Assembly: GCF_029211225.1 (NCBI RefSeq)
Contig: NZ_JARGEM010000006.1
Location: 206,463 to 270,462, forward strand
Source of the DNA: Antiquaquibacter metalliresistens
GTDB taxonomy: Bacteria; Actinomycetota; Actinomycetes; Actinomycetales; Microbacteriaceae
Length of the DNA stretch: 64,000 bases
Direction: 5' to 3'
A program made the translations under genes and the position numbers. Within the stretch, counting starts at the first letter, position 1. Each line of letters starts with the position of its first letter. The notes below the pieces were generated by a model. It did not search any database, was not told the DNA's origin, and was given only the letters and a program-made list of their open reading frames with translations. This document shows, piece after piece, positions 9,087 through 18,306 of this stretch.

Positions 9087-10664
9087 ATGACCAGTAGCAG
9101 CAGTACGTCGACAGCACCGCGCGAGGGTAAGGGCCTCGCCGCCGGCACACTCGGCCTCTTCGGCTCGACGGTGATCGGACTCGCGTCGACGGCACCCGTC
9201 TACTCACTCGTGGCGACCCTCGGGTTCGTGGTGCTCGCCGTCGGCGCCCAGGCGCCCATCGCCTTCATCGTCGCGTTCGTGCCCATGTTCTTCGTGGCCT
9301 TCGCCTACCGCGAACTCAACCGGGCCGTGCCGGACTGCGGCACGACGTTCACCTGGGCGACGAAGGCCTTCGGCCCGCGCATCGGCTGGATGGGGGGATG
9401 GGGCGTGGCCGTCGCCGGCATCGTCGTGCTCGCGAACCTCGCGCAGATCGGCGGAAAGTACTTCTGGCTGCTGGTGTATCCGGAGTTCGCTGCGAACACC
9501 GTCGTGGTCACGATCACCGGCGTCGCGTTCATCGCGCTGATGACCTTCATCAGCTACCGGGGGACCGAGATCGGCGAGAAGCTGCAGAACGTGCTGCTGG
9601 GCATCCAGTATCTGGCGCTCGTCGTGTTCGTGGTCGCGGTGATCGTCGCGATCGCCACCGGTCAGGCGCCGGCCGGGTCGACGCTGCCGAGCCTGGAGTG
9701 GTTCAACCCGTTCGCATTCGGCGACTTCAGCAGCTTCGTGGAGGCGATTCTGCTGGCGCTGTTCATCTACTGGGGCTGGGACACCTGCCTCGCGCTCAAC
9801 GAGGAGACCAAGGACCCCGAGCACACGCCGGGGCGGGCAGCGATCCTCTCCACGGTCATCCTGCTCGTCACCTACGTCGGCGTCGCCGTCGCCGCGATGG
9901 CCTACGCGGGCCTGGGCGACACCGGCCTCGGCCTTCGCAACGAGGCGAACTCCGACGACGTGTTCTTCGCGCTGAAGGACGTGCTGCTCGGCCCGGTCGG
10001 CATCCTGCTCGTGATCGCCGTGATGGTCTCGGCGGTCTCCTCCACGCAGACCACGATTCTGCCGACCGCGCGCGGGACGCTCGCGATGGCCGCCTACAAG
10101 GCGCTGCCGAAGCGGTTCGGGATGGTGCATCCCAAGTACCTCACGCCCGCGTTCTCCACCATCGTGATGGGCGTCGTCGCCACGGTGTTCTATGTGGGGC
10201 TGACGATCATCAGCGAGGACTTCCTCTCCGACACGATCCTCTCGCTCGGACTGGCGATCGCGTTCTACTACGCGATCACCGGATTCGCCTGCGTCTGGTT
10301 CTTTCGACGCAGCCTCTTCGACTCGGCGCGCAACGTGGTGTTCCGGCTCGTGTTCCCGTTGCTGGGAGCGCTCAGCCTCAGCGCGGCCTTCGTGTTCTCG
10401 GCGATCGACATGTTCAATCCGGACTACGGCTACACCGTGCTGTTCGGCGTCGGCGGTGTCTTCGTGATCGGCATCGGCTCACTGGCGGTGGGCGTCGTGC
10501 TGATGATCGTGTGGTCGTTCTTCCCGGGCTCGAAGCCGTTCTTCCGGGGGGGAGACGCTGAACGAGACGTCCGCGGTGCTCGTGCCCGAGGAGACGGTGC
10601 CGACCCGCCGCTCCGTCGACGGGGGACTCGTCTGAGCTCGGTTAGCCTGTATCGGTGCCGCTGA
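9087..10664 (+). CDS. APC family amino acid permease, C-terminus apparently frameshifted
   Basis: A membrane transporter of the amino acid-polyamine-organocation superfamily with about 12 hydrophobic segments. The N-terminal APC pattern LAAGTLGLFGSTVIGLAS starts transmembrane segment 1. The frame as read ends at 10664 with an arginine-rich tail and overlaps the next gene. If the 7-G run at 10546-10552 had 6 G, the tail would read RGETLNETSAVLVPEE and stop at 10635, which looks like a genuine permease C-terminus. A sequencing error or a recent slippage is likely. The ATG at 9087 is preferred, with GGACGGAG upstream. The substrate is unknown. Confidence 0.85.
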   Translation: MTSSSSTSTAPREGKGLAAGTLGLFGSTVIGLASTAPVYSLVATLGFVVLAVGAQAPIAFIVAFVPMFFVAFAYRELNRAVPDCGTTFTWATKAFGPRIGWMGGWGVAVAGIVVLANLAQIGGKYFWLLVYPEFAANTVVVTITGVAFIALMTFISYRGTEIGEKLQNVLLGIQYLALVVFVVAVIVAIATGQAPAGSTLPSLEWFNPFAFGDFSSFVEAILLALFIYWGWDTCLALNEETKDPEHTPGRAAILSTVILLVTYVGVAVAAMAYAGLGDTGLGLRNEANSDDVFFALKDVLLGPVGILLVIAVMVSAVSSTQTTILPTARGTLAMAAYKALPKRFGMVHPKYLTPAFSTIVMGVVATVFYVGLTIISEDFLSDTILSLGLAIAFYYAITGFACVWFFRRSLFDSARNVVFRLVFPLLGALSLSAAFVFSAIDMFNPDYGYTVLFGVGGVFVIGIGSLAVGVVLMIVWSFFPGSKPFFRGGDAERDVRGARARGDGADPPLRRRGTRLSSVSLYRCR

Positions 10665-11881
10665 CCCGCCGACAGATCTACCGGCGTCGCCGCATCGCCG
10701 TGTTCGGCAGTGCCGCGCTCGTGCTCGCCATCGCCTTCTACCTGCCGCTGACCCTCCTCGCGCCGCTGCGGGCCGTGGATGCCGCGGTGCCCCCGGTACC
10801 GACTCCCGCGGTATCCCAGCCCGCCGTCTCCCTGCCCGGGTACGGGGCCGCGGCGATCGGCGCCGTCGGATACCCCGGAGTGCTCACCTCCTCGGGCAGC
10901 ACCGAACCGCTGCCGATCGCCTCGATCGCCAAGGTGATCACGGCCCTCGTCGTGCTCGACGCCAAACCGCTCGCGCCCGGCGAGGCCGGCCCGGACATCG
11001 TGTTCGGCGACGCGGACCTCGACTTCTACGACCAGATGCTGGCGCTCGACGGCGTGGTCGGAGACGTGACATCCGGTCAAGCGATGTCGCAGCGCAACGT
11101 CATGAACGTCATGCTCATGACCTCCGCCAACAACTACGCGATGTCGCTGGCCAACTGGGCCTTCGGCTCGATCGACGGCTACGTCGCCGCCGCGAGCGAC
11201 TGGTTGGCCCGCCACTCGCTGACCGCGACGACGATCACCGAACCGACCGGCATCCAACCCAGCGACGTCAGCTCCACGACCGACCTCATCGAGATCGCCC
11301 GACTGGTGACCGCGAACCCGGTGCTCGCCGAGATCGTCGCCACCAAGAGCATGGATATACCGGGGTTCGGGCCGATCACGAATCGCAACGGCCTGCTCGG
11401 GGTCGGCGGCATCGACGGGATCAAGACCGGCACGCTCGACGAGTCCGGGGCCTGCCTGCTGTTCTCGTGGGACTACGCGGTCGGCTCGCAGACGGTGACG
11501 CTGCTCGGGGTCGTGCTCGGCGGCCCGAACCACGCGACCGTCAACGCGACGATCGAGGGCCTCCTGGGCGAGGTCGATGCCGGCTTCAGTGAGGTGTCCC
11601 TCGCGGCGGCCGGCCAGGTGTTCGGCAGCTACAGCACCGCGTGGGGCGACAGCGCCAACGCCGTGGCGGCGGAGGCGGCATCCCTGCCGCTGTGGGCGGC
11701 CACCCCCGTCACCGCGGTCGTGGAGACGGGTGAGGTGACGCTCGGCGAGGTGGGCACCCGGGTCGGGACCGTCACCTTCACCGCCGCCGATCGCACCGTG
11801 ACCGTACCGCTCGTGCTCGACACCGAGATCGACGATCCCGGGCCGTGGTGGCGGCTGACCAATCCCGACAAACTGTTCTAG
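10655..11881 (+). CDS. Serine-type D-Ala-D-Ala carboxypeptidase (S11-like)
   Basis: A 408-residue penicillin-binding carboxypeptidase that trims peptidoglycan stem peptides outside the cell. Residues 13-32 form a membrane anchor or signal segment after an arginine-rich start. The three active-site motifs are present: SIAK at 90-93, SAN at 157-159 and KTG at 257-259. The C-terminal quarter is a beta-rich domain. The GTG start has TAGCCT (10643-10648) 6 bases upstream. That box sits inside the apparent extension of the preceding permease gene, which supports a shorter permease. Confidence 0.88.
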   Translation: MPLTRRQIYRRRRIAVFGSAALVLAIAFYLPLTLLAPLRAVDAAVPPVPTPAVSQPAVSLPGYGAAAIGAVGYPGVLTSSGSTEPLPIASIAKVITALVVLDAKPLAPGEAGPDIVFGDADLDFYDQMLALDGVVGDVTSGQAMSQRNVMNVMLMTSANNYAMSLANWAFGSIDGYVAAASDWLARHSLTATTITEPTGIQPSDVSSTTDLIEIARLVTANPVLAEIVATKSMDIPGFGPITNRNGLLGVGGIDGIKTGTLDESGACLLFSWDYAVGSQTVTLLGVVLGGPNHATVNATIEGLLGEVDAGFSEVSLAAAGQVFGSYSTAWGDSANAVAAEAASLPLWAATPVTAVVETGEVTLGEVGTRVGTVTFTAADRTVTVPLVLDTEIDDPGPWWRLTNPDKLF

Positions 11882-11979
11882 GCTCCACCCAACTCACAGG
11901 CACGACCGCTAGAGTTGCCCCATCTGGAGCAGTTGCTCATCCCCGTGGCTGGGAAGTCATTCTACGATTTCGAGGCCAC

Positions 11980-13095
11980 GTGAGCTCTGCGAACTCCGCC
12001 GTACCCGCACGCATCATCAAGACCGGCCCCCGCGGCATCGGCAACCCGCTGAGCGAGTTCTCCGCGCTGCTGCACACCGTGCGCGACGCCGGACTGCTGC
12101 GCCGCAGGGTCGGTTTCTACGTGGCCGTCTTCGCCGGCATCACCGTGGCCATGGCCGCCGCCTGGGCGGGACTCGTGCTGCTGCAGGACACCTGGTACGT
12201 GCTGATCATCGCCGCGGTCATGGGGGCGCTGTTCACGCAGTACGCCTTCATCACCCACGAGCTCGCGCACCGGCAGGTGTTCACCTCGGGCAAGACCAAC
12301 GACTTCGCCGGACGCTTCATGGCCGACCTCGTGGTCGGCATCAGCTACTCGTGGTGGATGAGCAAGCACACCCGCCACCACGCGAACCCGAACACGGTCG
12401 ACAAAGACCCGGACATCGAGACCGACTTCATCATCTTCCAGAAGGAGAAGGCGGTCGGCCTGCGACCGTTCGCCGGATTCCTCGCCAAGCGTCAGGGCTA
12501 TCTGTTCTTCCCGGCGCTGTTGCTCGAAGGTCTGAACCTGCACATGCACGCCTTCAAGACCGTCTTCTCGCCCGGCAAGGTGGACAAGCGGGCGCTCGAG
12601 ATCGTGCTGCTGCTGGTGCGCAACGTCGGCCTCGTCGCCATCGTCTTCGCGATCCTGCCCCTCGGTGCCGGCTTCGCCTTCCTCGGGGTCATGCTCGCCG
12701 TGTTCGGCGTCTACATGGGCGCCTCGTTCGCACCGAACCACAAGGGCATGCCGATCCTGCCGAAGGGTTCGAAGGTCGACTTCCTGCGTCGCCAGGTGCT
12801 CACGAGCCGCAACATCACCAGCGGCGTCTTCATGAACCACGTGATGGGCGGGCTGAACTACCAGGTCGAGCACCACCTGTTCCCGAGCATGCCGCGACCC
12901 CACCTCAAGCGGGCGGGCGAGATCGTGCGCGAGTACTGCGAGAGCCGCGGCATCCCGTACACCGAGGTCGGGCTGTTCACCTCGTACGGGATCGTGATCC
13001 GATACCTCAATGAGGTCGGGCTGGGCGCCGGAGGGGACCCGTTCGACTGTCCCGCCGCCGGTCGCAACGGCTACGCCGGATTCGCCGCCAGCTAG
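11980..13095 (+). CDS. Membrane fatty acid desaturase
   Basis: A 371-residue di-iron acyl-lipid or acyl-CoA desaturase of the membrane. The three histidine boxes are intact: HELAHRQ near residue 94, HTRHHANP near 130 and NYQVEHHLFP near 293. Hydrophobic pairs between the boxes fit four membrane segments. It resembles DesA3-type actinobacterial desaturases that need a ferredoxin or oxidoreductase partner, none of which is adjacent. I chose the GTG at 11980; the frame is open further upstream, but that stretch overlaps the previous gene. TACGAT at 11963 may be the -10 box. Confidence 0.87.
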   Translation: MSSANSAVPARIIKTGPRGIGNPLSEFSALLHTVRDAGLLRRRVGFYVAVFAGITVAMAAAWAGLVLLQDTWYVLIIAAVMGALFTQYAFITHELAHRQVFTSGKTNDFAGRFMADLVVGISYSWWMSKHTRHHANPNTVDKDPDIETDFIIFQKEKAVGLRPFAGFLAKRQGYLFFPALLLEGLNLHMHAFKTVFSPGKVDKRALEIVLLLVRNVGLVAIVFAILPLGAGFAFLGVMLAVFGVYMGASFAPNHKGMPILPKGSKVDFLRRQVLTSRNITSGVFMNHVMGGLNYQVEHHLFPSMPRPHLKRAGEIVREYCESRGIPYTEVGLFTSYGIVIRYLNEVGLGAGGDPFDCPAAGRNGYAGFAAS

Positions 13096-13102
13096 GAGCC
13101 GG

Positions 13103-13867
13103 CTAGAACGCGGGCCGCTTCGGCTCGATCTGATCGCCCGAGGACTGGTGGCGCAAGCGCCGCAGCACCCACGGCACGAGGTGCTCGCGCGCCCAGACGA
13201 TGTCTTCGACACGCGCTTGGCGCCACTGCTTGGGCGGCAGCGGCTCGGGCTTGAAGGGCTCGAGGTCGTGCTCGACACCCAGTGCGTCGAGCACCATGGC
13301 CGCGATCGTGTGGTGGCCAACCGGTGAGAAATGCAGGCGGTCGGGCGCCCACATGCGAGGGTCCTTGAGTTCGCGCAGCGCCCACATGTCGGCGACGATC
13401 GCATCGTGGCGCTGAGCGATCGCCCGCAGGTTCTCGTTGTAGATCGCGACCTTGCCGCGCACCCGGCTCAGCACCGGCGTCATGCCGATGTCGGGCCCGT
13501 TGAACATCACGACGGTCGCCCCGTCGCGCCGCAGCACTCGGATGAGCGCCTCGAACCGATCCGCGATGTCGTCCGGATCGGTGCCGGGGCGGATGATGTC
13601 GTTGCCTCCCGCGGAGACGCTGATCAGGTCGGGTTTCAGTGCGATCGCGGCCTCGGCCTGCTCGGCGGCGATCTGATCGAGCAGCCGACCCCGGATGGCC
13701 AGGTTCGCGTAGGCGAAGTCATCGGCGTCGGCCGCAAGCACTTCGGCGACGCGGTCGGCCCAGCCGCGATGTCCCCCCGGACTGCCGGGCTCGGGGTCCC
13801 CGATGCCCTCGGTGAACGAGTCGCCGATGGCGACGTAGCGACTCCACGGGTGCTGCTGCGCTGACAT
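13103..13867 (-). CDS. SGNH/GDSL hydrolase
   Basis: A 254-residue SGNH-fold esterase or lipase. Block I is YVAIGDSFTEGIGDPEP at the N-terminus with the nucleophile Ser; block III has GGND in VSAGGNDIIRPG; and block V supplies the Asp-His pair in PDRLHFSPVGHHTIA. There is no signal peptide, so it acts in the cytosol. I start it at the ATG at 13867, which follows a GGAG site, rather than at a more distant start within the GlsB region. The substrate is unknown. Confidence 0.87.
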   Translation of the reverse strand: MSAQQHPWSRYVAIGDSFTEGIGDPEPGSPGGHRGWADRVAEVLAADADDFAYANLAIRGRLLDQIAAEQAEAAIALKPDLISVSAGGNDIIRPGTDPDDIADRFEALIRVLRRDGATVVMFNGPDIGMTPVLSRVRGKVAIYNENLRAIAQRHDAIVADMWALRELKDPRMWAPDRLHFSPVGHHTIAAMVLDALGVEHDLEPFKPEPLPPKQWRQARVEDIVWAREHLVPWVLRRLRHQSSGDQIEPKRPAF

Positions 13868-14027
13868 GGCTCCATTTTCGCGCACTCGGCACCGTAGGTG
13901 CGCGTGCACCCGCCGATAGCAGAGGCGCGCACGTCGGGGCAAGGGGCTTGTCCCCCGACCGGGGGAGTGATGGGCTGTGTGCGTCCTGAAAACCGGGACG
14001 GCATGACCGAACGACTGGGAGGTCGTC

Positions 14028-14294
14028 ATGGGAATTCTTGGCTGGATCGTACTGGGGCTCGTCGCCGGTGCAATCGCAAAGGCAATCCTGCCGGGCACGC
14101 AAGGTGGCGGCTGGATCATCACGCTCGTGCTGGGTGTGGTCGGAGCGCTCCTGGGCGGATTCCTCGGCAGCGCGATCTTCGGGATCGGTCTGGAGACCTT
14201 CTGGTCCCTCCAGACCTGGCTGCTCGCGATCGGCGGCGCGATCGTCGTGCTGCTGATCTATGGCCTCGTCACGCGCGGCTCACGTCGCGCCTGA
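14028..14294 (+). CDS. GlsB/YeaQ/YmgE family membrane protein
   Basis: An 88-residue small membrane protein with three hydrophobic segments rich in glycine and alanine, of the family once called transglycosylase-associated. Typical segments are LGLVAGAIAKAILPG and VVGALLGGFLGSAIFG. A strong GGGAGG site precedes the ATG. Members are often induced by stress, but no biochemical role is established. A paralogue follows 147 bases downstream on the same strand. Confidence 0.85.
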   Translation: MGILGWIVLGLVAGAIAKAILPGTQGGGWIITLVLGVVGALLGGFLGSAIFGIGLETFWSLQTWLLAIGGAIVVLLIYGLVTRGSRRA

Positions 14295-14441
14295 TCCATC
14301 GACGAGTGGGGGGAGGTGCGCCAAGAGCGCGCCGCCCCCCATTCGCGCATGTCGGGTCTTGTCCGCGCGATGCCGGGGTGCCAAGGTTGGGGCGCGGGGT
14401 CGAAATCGGCCCCCTTCCGCATGAACTCCTGGAGTCGCACA

Positions 14442-14702
14442 ATGGGCTGGTTCTCGTTTCTCATCCTCGGCATCATCGCCGGCGTCATCGCCAAGCTGAT
14501 CCTCCGCCAGAAGGCCGGCTGGTTCCTCACCATCATCCTCGGCGTGCTCGGTGCGATGGTCGGCGGCTGGATCGCCGGACTCATCCCCGGCGTCGGATAC
14601 GAGAACTTCTGGTCGATCCAGTCGTGGCTGATCGCCATCGGGGGCGCCCTCGTGGTGCTGCTCGTCTTCGGCCTCATCACGCGCCGCCGCGCCTCGCGGT
14701 AG
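14442..14702 (+). CDS. GlsB/YeaQ/YmgE family membrane protein, paralogue
   Basis: An 86-residue paralogue of the preceding gene with the same three-segment layout (IAGVIAKLILR, GVLGAMVGGWIAG, a final hydrophobic helix and a basic end). I chose the ATG at 14442 with GGAG upstream; the frame is open further up, but that stretch is not hydrophobic and lacks the family pattern. A tandem duplication is the simplest origin. A hairpin terminator follows. Confidence 0.8.
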   Translation: MGWFSFLILGIIAGVIAKLILRQKAGWFLTIILGVLGAMVGGWIAGLIPGVGYENFWSIQSWLIAIGGALVVLLVFGLITRRRASR

Positions 14703-14708
14703 GCCTTC

Positions 14709-14748
14709 GACACGGGGCGGGTGCCACTGACGGCATCCGCCCCGTGTC
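14709..14748 (+). terminator. Rho-independent-like hairpin
   Basis: A 12-bp perfect stem (GACACGGGGCGG and its complement) with a 16-base loop follows the second GlsB gene and precedes dinB. Confidence 0.7.
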
Positions 14749-14772
14749 GTTCCCGGGTGGGAGGATGCCACC

Positions 14773-16020
14773 ATGGGCAAGCAGGACGGCAGCGATCGCC
14801 AGGTCACCGCGAGCAGCGTCGACGACGCGACCGCGACGATCCTGCACGCCGACCTCGACGCGTTCTTCGCCTCCGTGGAGCTGCTCGACCACCCGGAGCT
14901 CGTCGGCAAGCCCGTGATCGTCGGCCACCCGTCCGCCCGTTCGATCGTCACCGCCGCCACCTACGAGGCGCGCAAGTTCGGGGTCAACTCGGCACTGCCG
15001 ATGGCCATCGCCCTTCGGCGCTGCCCGCAGGCGATCGTGCTCGAACCCCACTACGAGCGCTACACGCACTATTCGAAGCTCGTCATGGCGATCTTCGAGG
15101 AGCTCACCCCGCGAGTCGAGAAGCTCGGCATAGACGAGGCCTTCCTCGATGTCGCGGGCGCCCGCCGCATCTTCGGCAGCCCGATGCAGGTCGCGCAGCT
15201 GCTGCGCACCCGCGTCCGCGCCGAGACGGGCCTGGTGGTCTCCGTCGGAGCGGCGGCGACGAAGTTCGTGGCCAAGGTCGCCAGCGGTCTGTCCAAGCCG
15301 GATGGGCTGCTCGTGGTGCCCCTGGAGGGCACCGTCGCCTTTCTCCACCCGCTGCCGATCGCGAAGCTCTGGGGCGTCGGCGGCAAGACCGAGGAGGTGC
15401 TGCTCGCACGCGGCTACCGCACGATCGGCGACATCGCCGCGGCATCCGTGCCCGCACTGCAGGCGATCGTCGGCGAGTCGGCCGCCCAGCGCCTGCACGA
15501 GCTGTCCTGGGGCCGGGACCCGAGGCACGTGCACGCCCGGCCGGACGAGAAGAGCATCGGACACGAGATGACCTTCGAGACCGACGTCACCGACCCTGAG
15601 ATCGTGCGGCGCGAGTTGCTGCGCATGTCGAACATGGTCGCGGTGCGACTGCGCCGGGCCGGTATGCGGGGACGCACGGTGGTGCTGAAGCTGCGTTTCG
15701 GCGACTTCACCACCATCACCCGCTCGCGCACCATCCGCGAACCGACCGACCTCGGCCGCACCATCTACGACGAGGTGCGCGCGATCTACGACGGGCTCGG
15801 GCGGCACGATGCGCGCATCAGGCTCGTCGGTGTGCGGGCCGAGCAACTGCAGGATGCCGACGCCGCACAGCTCGGACTGTGGGACGACTCCGAGGGCTGG
15901 CGGGATGCCGAGGAGGCGATGGATGCCGCGACCGCCCGCTTCGGGCGCGGCGCGATCCGCCCCGCCCGACTGCTCGGTCCCGAGGCCAGCGAACGGCCCC
16001 GGATGGGGCAGCGGGACTGA
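14773..16020 (+). CDS. dinB: DNA polymerase IV (Y family)
   Basis: A 415-residue translesion DNA polymerase. The catalytic acidic residues are Asp27 (HADLDAFF) and Asp121-Glu122 (GIDEAFLD); the helix-hairpin-helix region LWGVGGKTEEVLLARG follows, and then the little-finger domain. QLGLW near residue 374 resembles a sliding-clamp-binding peptide. All three catalytic carboxylates are present, so the enzyme should be active. A GGGAGG site lies 7 bases before the ATG. No LexA box is visible just upstream, so it may not be SOS-induced. Confidence 0.93.
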   Translation: MGKQDGSDRQVTASSVDDATATILHADLDAFFASVELLDHPELVGKPVIVGHPSARSIVTAATYEARKFGVNSALPMAIALRRCPQAIVLEPHYERYTHYSKLVMAIFEELTPRVEKLGIDEAFLDVAGARRIFGSPMQVAQLLRTRVRAETGLVVSVGAAATKFVAKVASGLSKPDGLLVVPLEGTVAFLHPLPIAKLWGVGGKTEEVLLARGYRTIGDIAAASVPALQAIVGESAAQRLHELSWGRDPRHVHARPDEKSIGHEMTFETDVTDPEIVRRELLRMSNMVAVRLRRAGMRGRTVVLKLRFGDFTTITRSRTIREPTDLGRTIYDEVRAIYDGLGRHDARIRLVGVRAEQLQDADAAQLGLWDDSEGWRDAEEAMDAATARFGRGAIRPARLLGPEASERPRMGQRD

Positions 16021-16094
16021 TCCCGACCGAGCGCCATGACGGGCGGGGCTCGATCACCGATCGGTGTCGTCCGGCTCGGGTACCATCTGATCAA

Positions 16095-17867
16095 GTGACC
16101 ACCTCCCCGTTTCCCGGCCCCACGGTCGGCACCTTCGCGGCGGAGCATCTCTCACCGGCCTACCCCGAGCGGGCCGCCCGCGGCACGGCCGACAAGCTTC
16201 GCGCCTGGCAGGCCGAGGCCCTCGACCTGTACTTCGAACGCGAACCCCGCGACTTCCTCGCCGCCGCGACCCCGGGCGCAGGCAAGACCACATTCGCCCT
16301 GAGGCTCGCCGTCGAACTGATCGCCAGACGCGTCGTTGAGCGCGTCACCGTGGTCGCTCCGACGGACCATCTCAAGCGTCAGTGGGCGGATGCCGCACAC
16401 CGGGTGGGACTGCGCCTCGACCCCGGGTACGCCAACGGCGCGGCGTGGGGCGGGCGGCGGTTCCACGGCATGGCGGTGACCTACGCGCAGGTGGCGGTGA
16501 AGGCATCCCTGCACCGGCAGATCACCGAGTCGGCCCGCACGCTCGTGATCCTCGACGAGGTGCACCACGGCGGGGATGCCCTGAGCTGGGGCGACGCGAT
16601 CCGCGAGGCCTTCGAACCCGCCACCCGACGCCTGTCGCTGACCGGCACGCCGTTCCGCAGCGACACCGCGCCGATCCCGTTCGTGACGTACGCGCCGGAT
16701 GCGAAGGGCATCCGCACCTCGCTCACCGACTACTCCTACGGCTATGGCCGTGCCCTCGCCGACGGCGTCGTGCGGCCGGTGATGTTCATGGCCTACGCGG
16801 GCAAGATGCGCTGGCGCACCCGCATGGGCGACGAGATGGAGGCCCGGCTCGGCGAGCCCGACACCAAGGACGTCACCTCCCAGGCCTGGCGCACCGCGCT
16901 GGATCCGAAGGGGGAGTGGATGCCGTCGGTGCTGCGCGCCGCCGACGTGCGCCTCAGCGAGGTGCGGCACGCGATCCCGGATGCCGGCGGGCTCGTGATC
17001 GCGACCGACCAGGATGCCGCGCGCGCCTATGCGAAGCTCCTGCACGAGATCACGGGGGAGCAGCCCACGGTCGTGCTCTCGGACGAGAAGGACTCCTCGT
17101 CGCGGATCGAGACCTACGCCGCGAGCGAGCGGCGCTGGATGGTCGCCGTGCGGATGGTGTCGGAGGGCGTCGACGTGCCGCGCCTGGCCGTGGGCGTCTA
17201 TGCGACCTCCGCGTCGACGCCGCTGTACTTCGCACAGGCCGTCGGGCGCTTCGTGCGTGCGCGGCGTCGCGGCGAGACCGCCTCGATCTTCCTGCCGAGT
17301 GTGCCCTCGCTCATGTCGTTGGCGACGCAGCTCGAGCTGGAACGCGACCACGCCCTCGACCGACCGAAGGCCGACGACGGCCTGCTCGACGACGATCTGC
17401 TCGCCGCCGAGCAGCGCGAGCAGGCCACCAGCGACGTGCTCACCGACGAGTTCACCTGGGAGGCGATCGAGTCCGACGCCAACTTCGACCGGGTGCTCTA
17501 CGACGGCGACGAGTTCGGCTTCGCCGCACCGACCGGCAGTGACGAGGAGCTCGACTTCATCGGGTTGCCCGGCATCCTCGAGCCCGAGCAGGTGCGCGAG
17601 CTGCTGCGGCAGCGGCAGGCTCGGCAGTCCCGCCGGTCGGCCGCACGCCCGACCGAGGAGCAGCCCGCCCCGCTGTACCGCAACCTCAAGGAGCAGCGAA
17701 AGCTGTTGAACTCGCTGGTGGGGATGCGCGCGAAGCTCTCAGGCGAACCGCACGGCCTCATCCACGCCGAACTCCGTCGCGTGTGCGGCGGGCCTGCGGT
17801 CGCGCAGGCCACGGTCACGCAGCTGCAGGCGCGCATCGATTACCTGCGCAAGGGCCTGCGAAGCTGA
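16095..17867 (+). CDS. DEAD/DEAH-box superfamily II helicase
   Basis: A 590-residue superfamily II helicase. Walker A is TPGAGKTTF near residue 59, motif II is LDEVHH near 153, motif III-like SLTGTPFRSD follows, and motif VI is QAVGRFVRARRRG near 385. A charged C-terminal region of about 170 residues shows no recognised domain and contains a glutamine- and arginine-rich segment. It is a DNA or RNA remodelling enzyme, process unknown. The GTG start has TACCAT (16081-16086) 8 bases upstream. Confidence 0.87.
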   Translation: MTTSPFPGPTVGTFAAEHLSPAYPERAARGTADKLRAWQAEALDLYFEREPRDFLAAATPGAGKTTFALRLAVELIARRVVERVTVVAPTDHLKRQWADAAHRVGLRLDPGYANGAAWGGRRFHGMAVTYAQVAVKASLHRQITESARTLVILDEVHHGGDALSWGDAIREAFEPATRRLSLTGTPFRSDTAPIPFVTYAPDAKGIRTSLTDYSYGYGRALADGVVRPVMFMAYAGKMRWRTRMGDEMEARLGEPDTKDVTSQAWRTALDPKGEWMPSVLRAADVRLSEVRHAIPDAGGLVIATDQDAARAYAKLLHEITGEQPTVVLSDEKDSSSRIETYAASERRWMVAVRMVSEGVDVPRLAVGVYATSASTPLYFAQAVGRFVRARRRGETASIFLPSVPSLMSLATQLELERDHALDRPKADDGLLDDDLLAAEQREQATSDVLTDEFTWEAIESDANFDRVLYDGDEFGFAAPTGSDEELDFIGLPGILEPEQVRELLRQRQARQSRRSAARPTEEQPAPLYRNLKEQRKLLNSLVGMRAKLSGEPHGLIHAELRRVCGGPAVAQATVTQLQARIDYLRKGLRS

Positions 17868-17893
17868 CCGTGCCCGGTCCCGGGCAATGAGAA

Positions 17894-17920
17894 ACGCCCC
17901 GGCTGTCATAGCCGGGGCGT
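17894..17920. terminator. Bidirectional terminator hairpin
   Basis: An 11-bp perfect stem (ACGCCCCGGCT) with a 5-base loop lies between the convergent helicase and cold shock genes. Confidence 0.82.
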
Positions 17921-17941
17921 CTCCTTACTGAGCTCTCAAGT

Positions 17942-18145
17942 TCAGAGGGGGCGGATGTTCTCCGCCTGGGGACCCTTGGGTCCCTGCGTGATGTCGAACT
18001 CGACCTTCTGGTTCTCGTCGAGCGACTTGTAACCGCTCGTCGAGATGGCCGAGTAGTGGGCGAACACGTCAGGACTTCCATCCTCGGGGGCGATGAAGCC
18101 GAATCCCTTTTCCGCGTTGAACCACTTGACGGTACCTGTTGCCAT
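17942..18145 (-). CDS. cspA: Cold shock protein
   Basis: A 67-residue single cold shock domain that binds single-stranded RNA and DNA and melts secondary structure. RNP1 is KGFGFI and RNP2 is VFAHY, with surface aromatics in KWFN. GGAGGAG lies 6 bases before the ATG. The 161 bases between this gene and the end of dnaE2 contain no other gene and probably hold the promoter and the leader RNA that usually regulates these genes at low temperature; I could not identify a cold box. Confidence 0.95.
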   Translation of the reverse strand: MATGTVKWFNAEKGFGFIAPEDGSPDVFAHYSAISTSGYKSLDENQKVEFDITQGPKGPQAENIRPL

Positions 18146-18306
18146 GCAAACTCCTCCAGGAGTCTAAAACCGACCCCGACAGCCGGGGCCTACCGCGACG
18201 CCATGAAAGCGCGTTGGTGTGCTCAGGGTATAGCAGGTACGCGCCATTATGGCCAGTTATGACGAAACCGGTGCGAGATGGTAACAAAGCGTTCGCCCGC
18301 CGTTCG

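Noticed and set aside
10665..11533. Minus-strand frames opposite the carboxypeptidase gene
   Set aside because: The plus-strand gene has all three active-site motifs and a promoter box; the opposite frames are low-complexity shadows.
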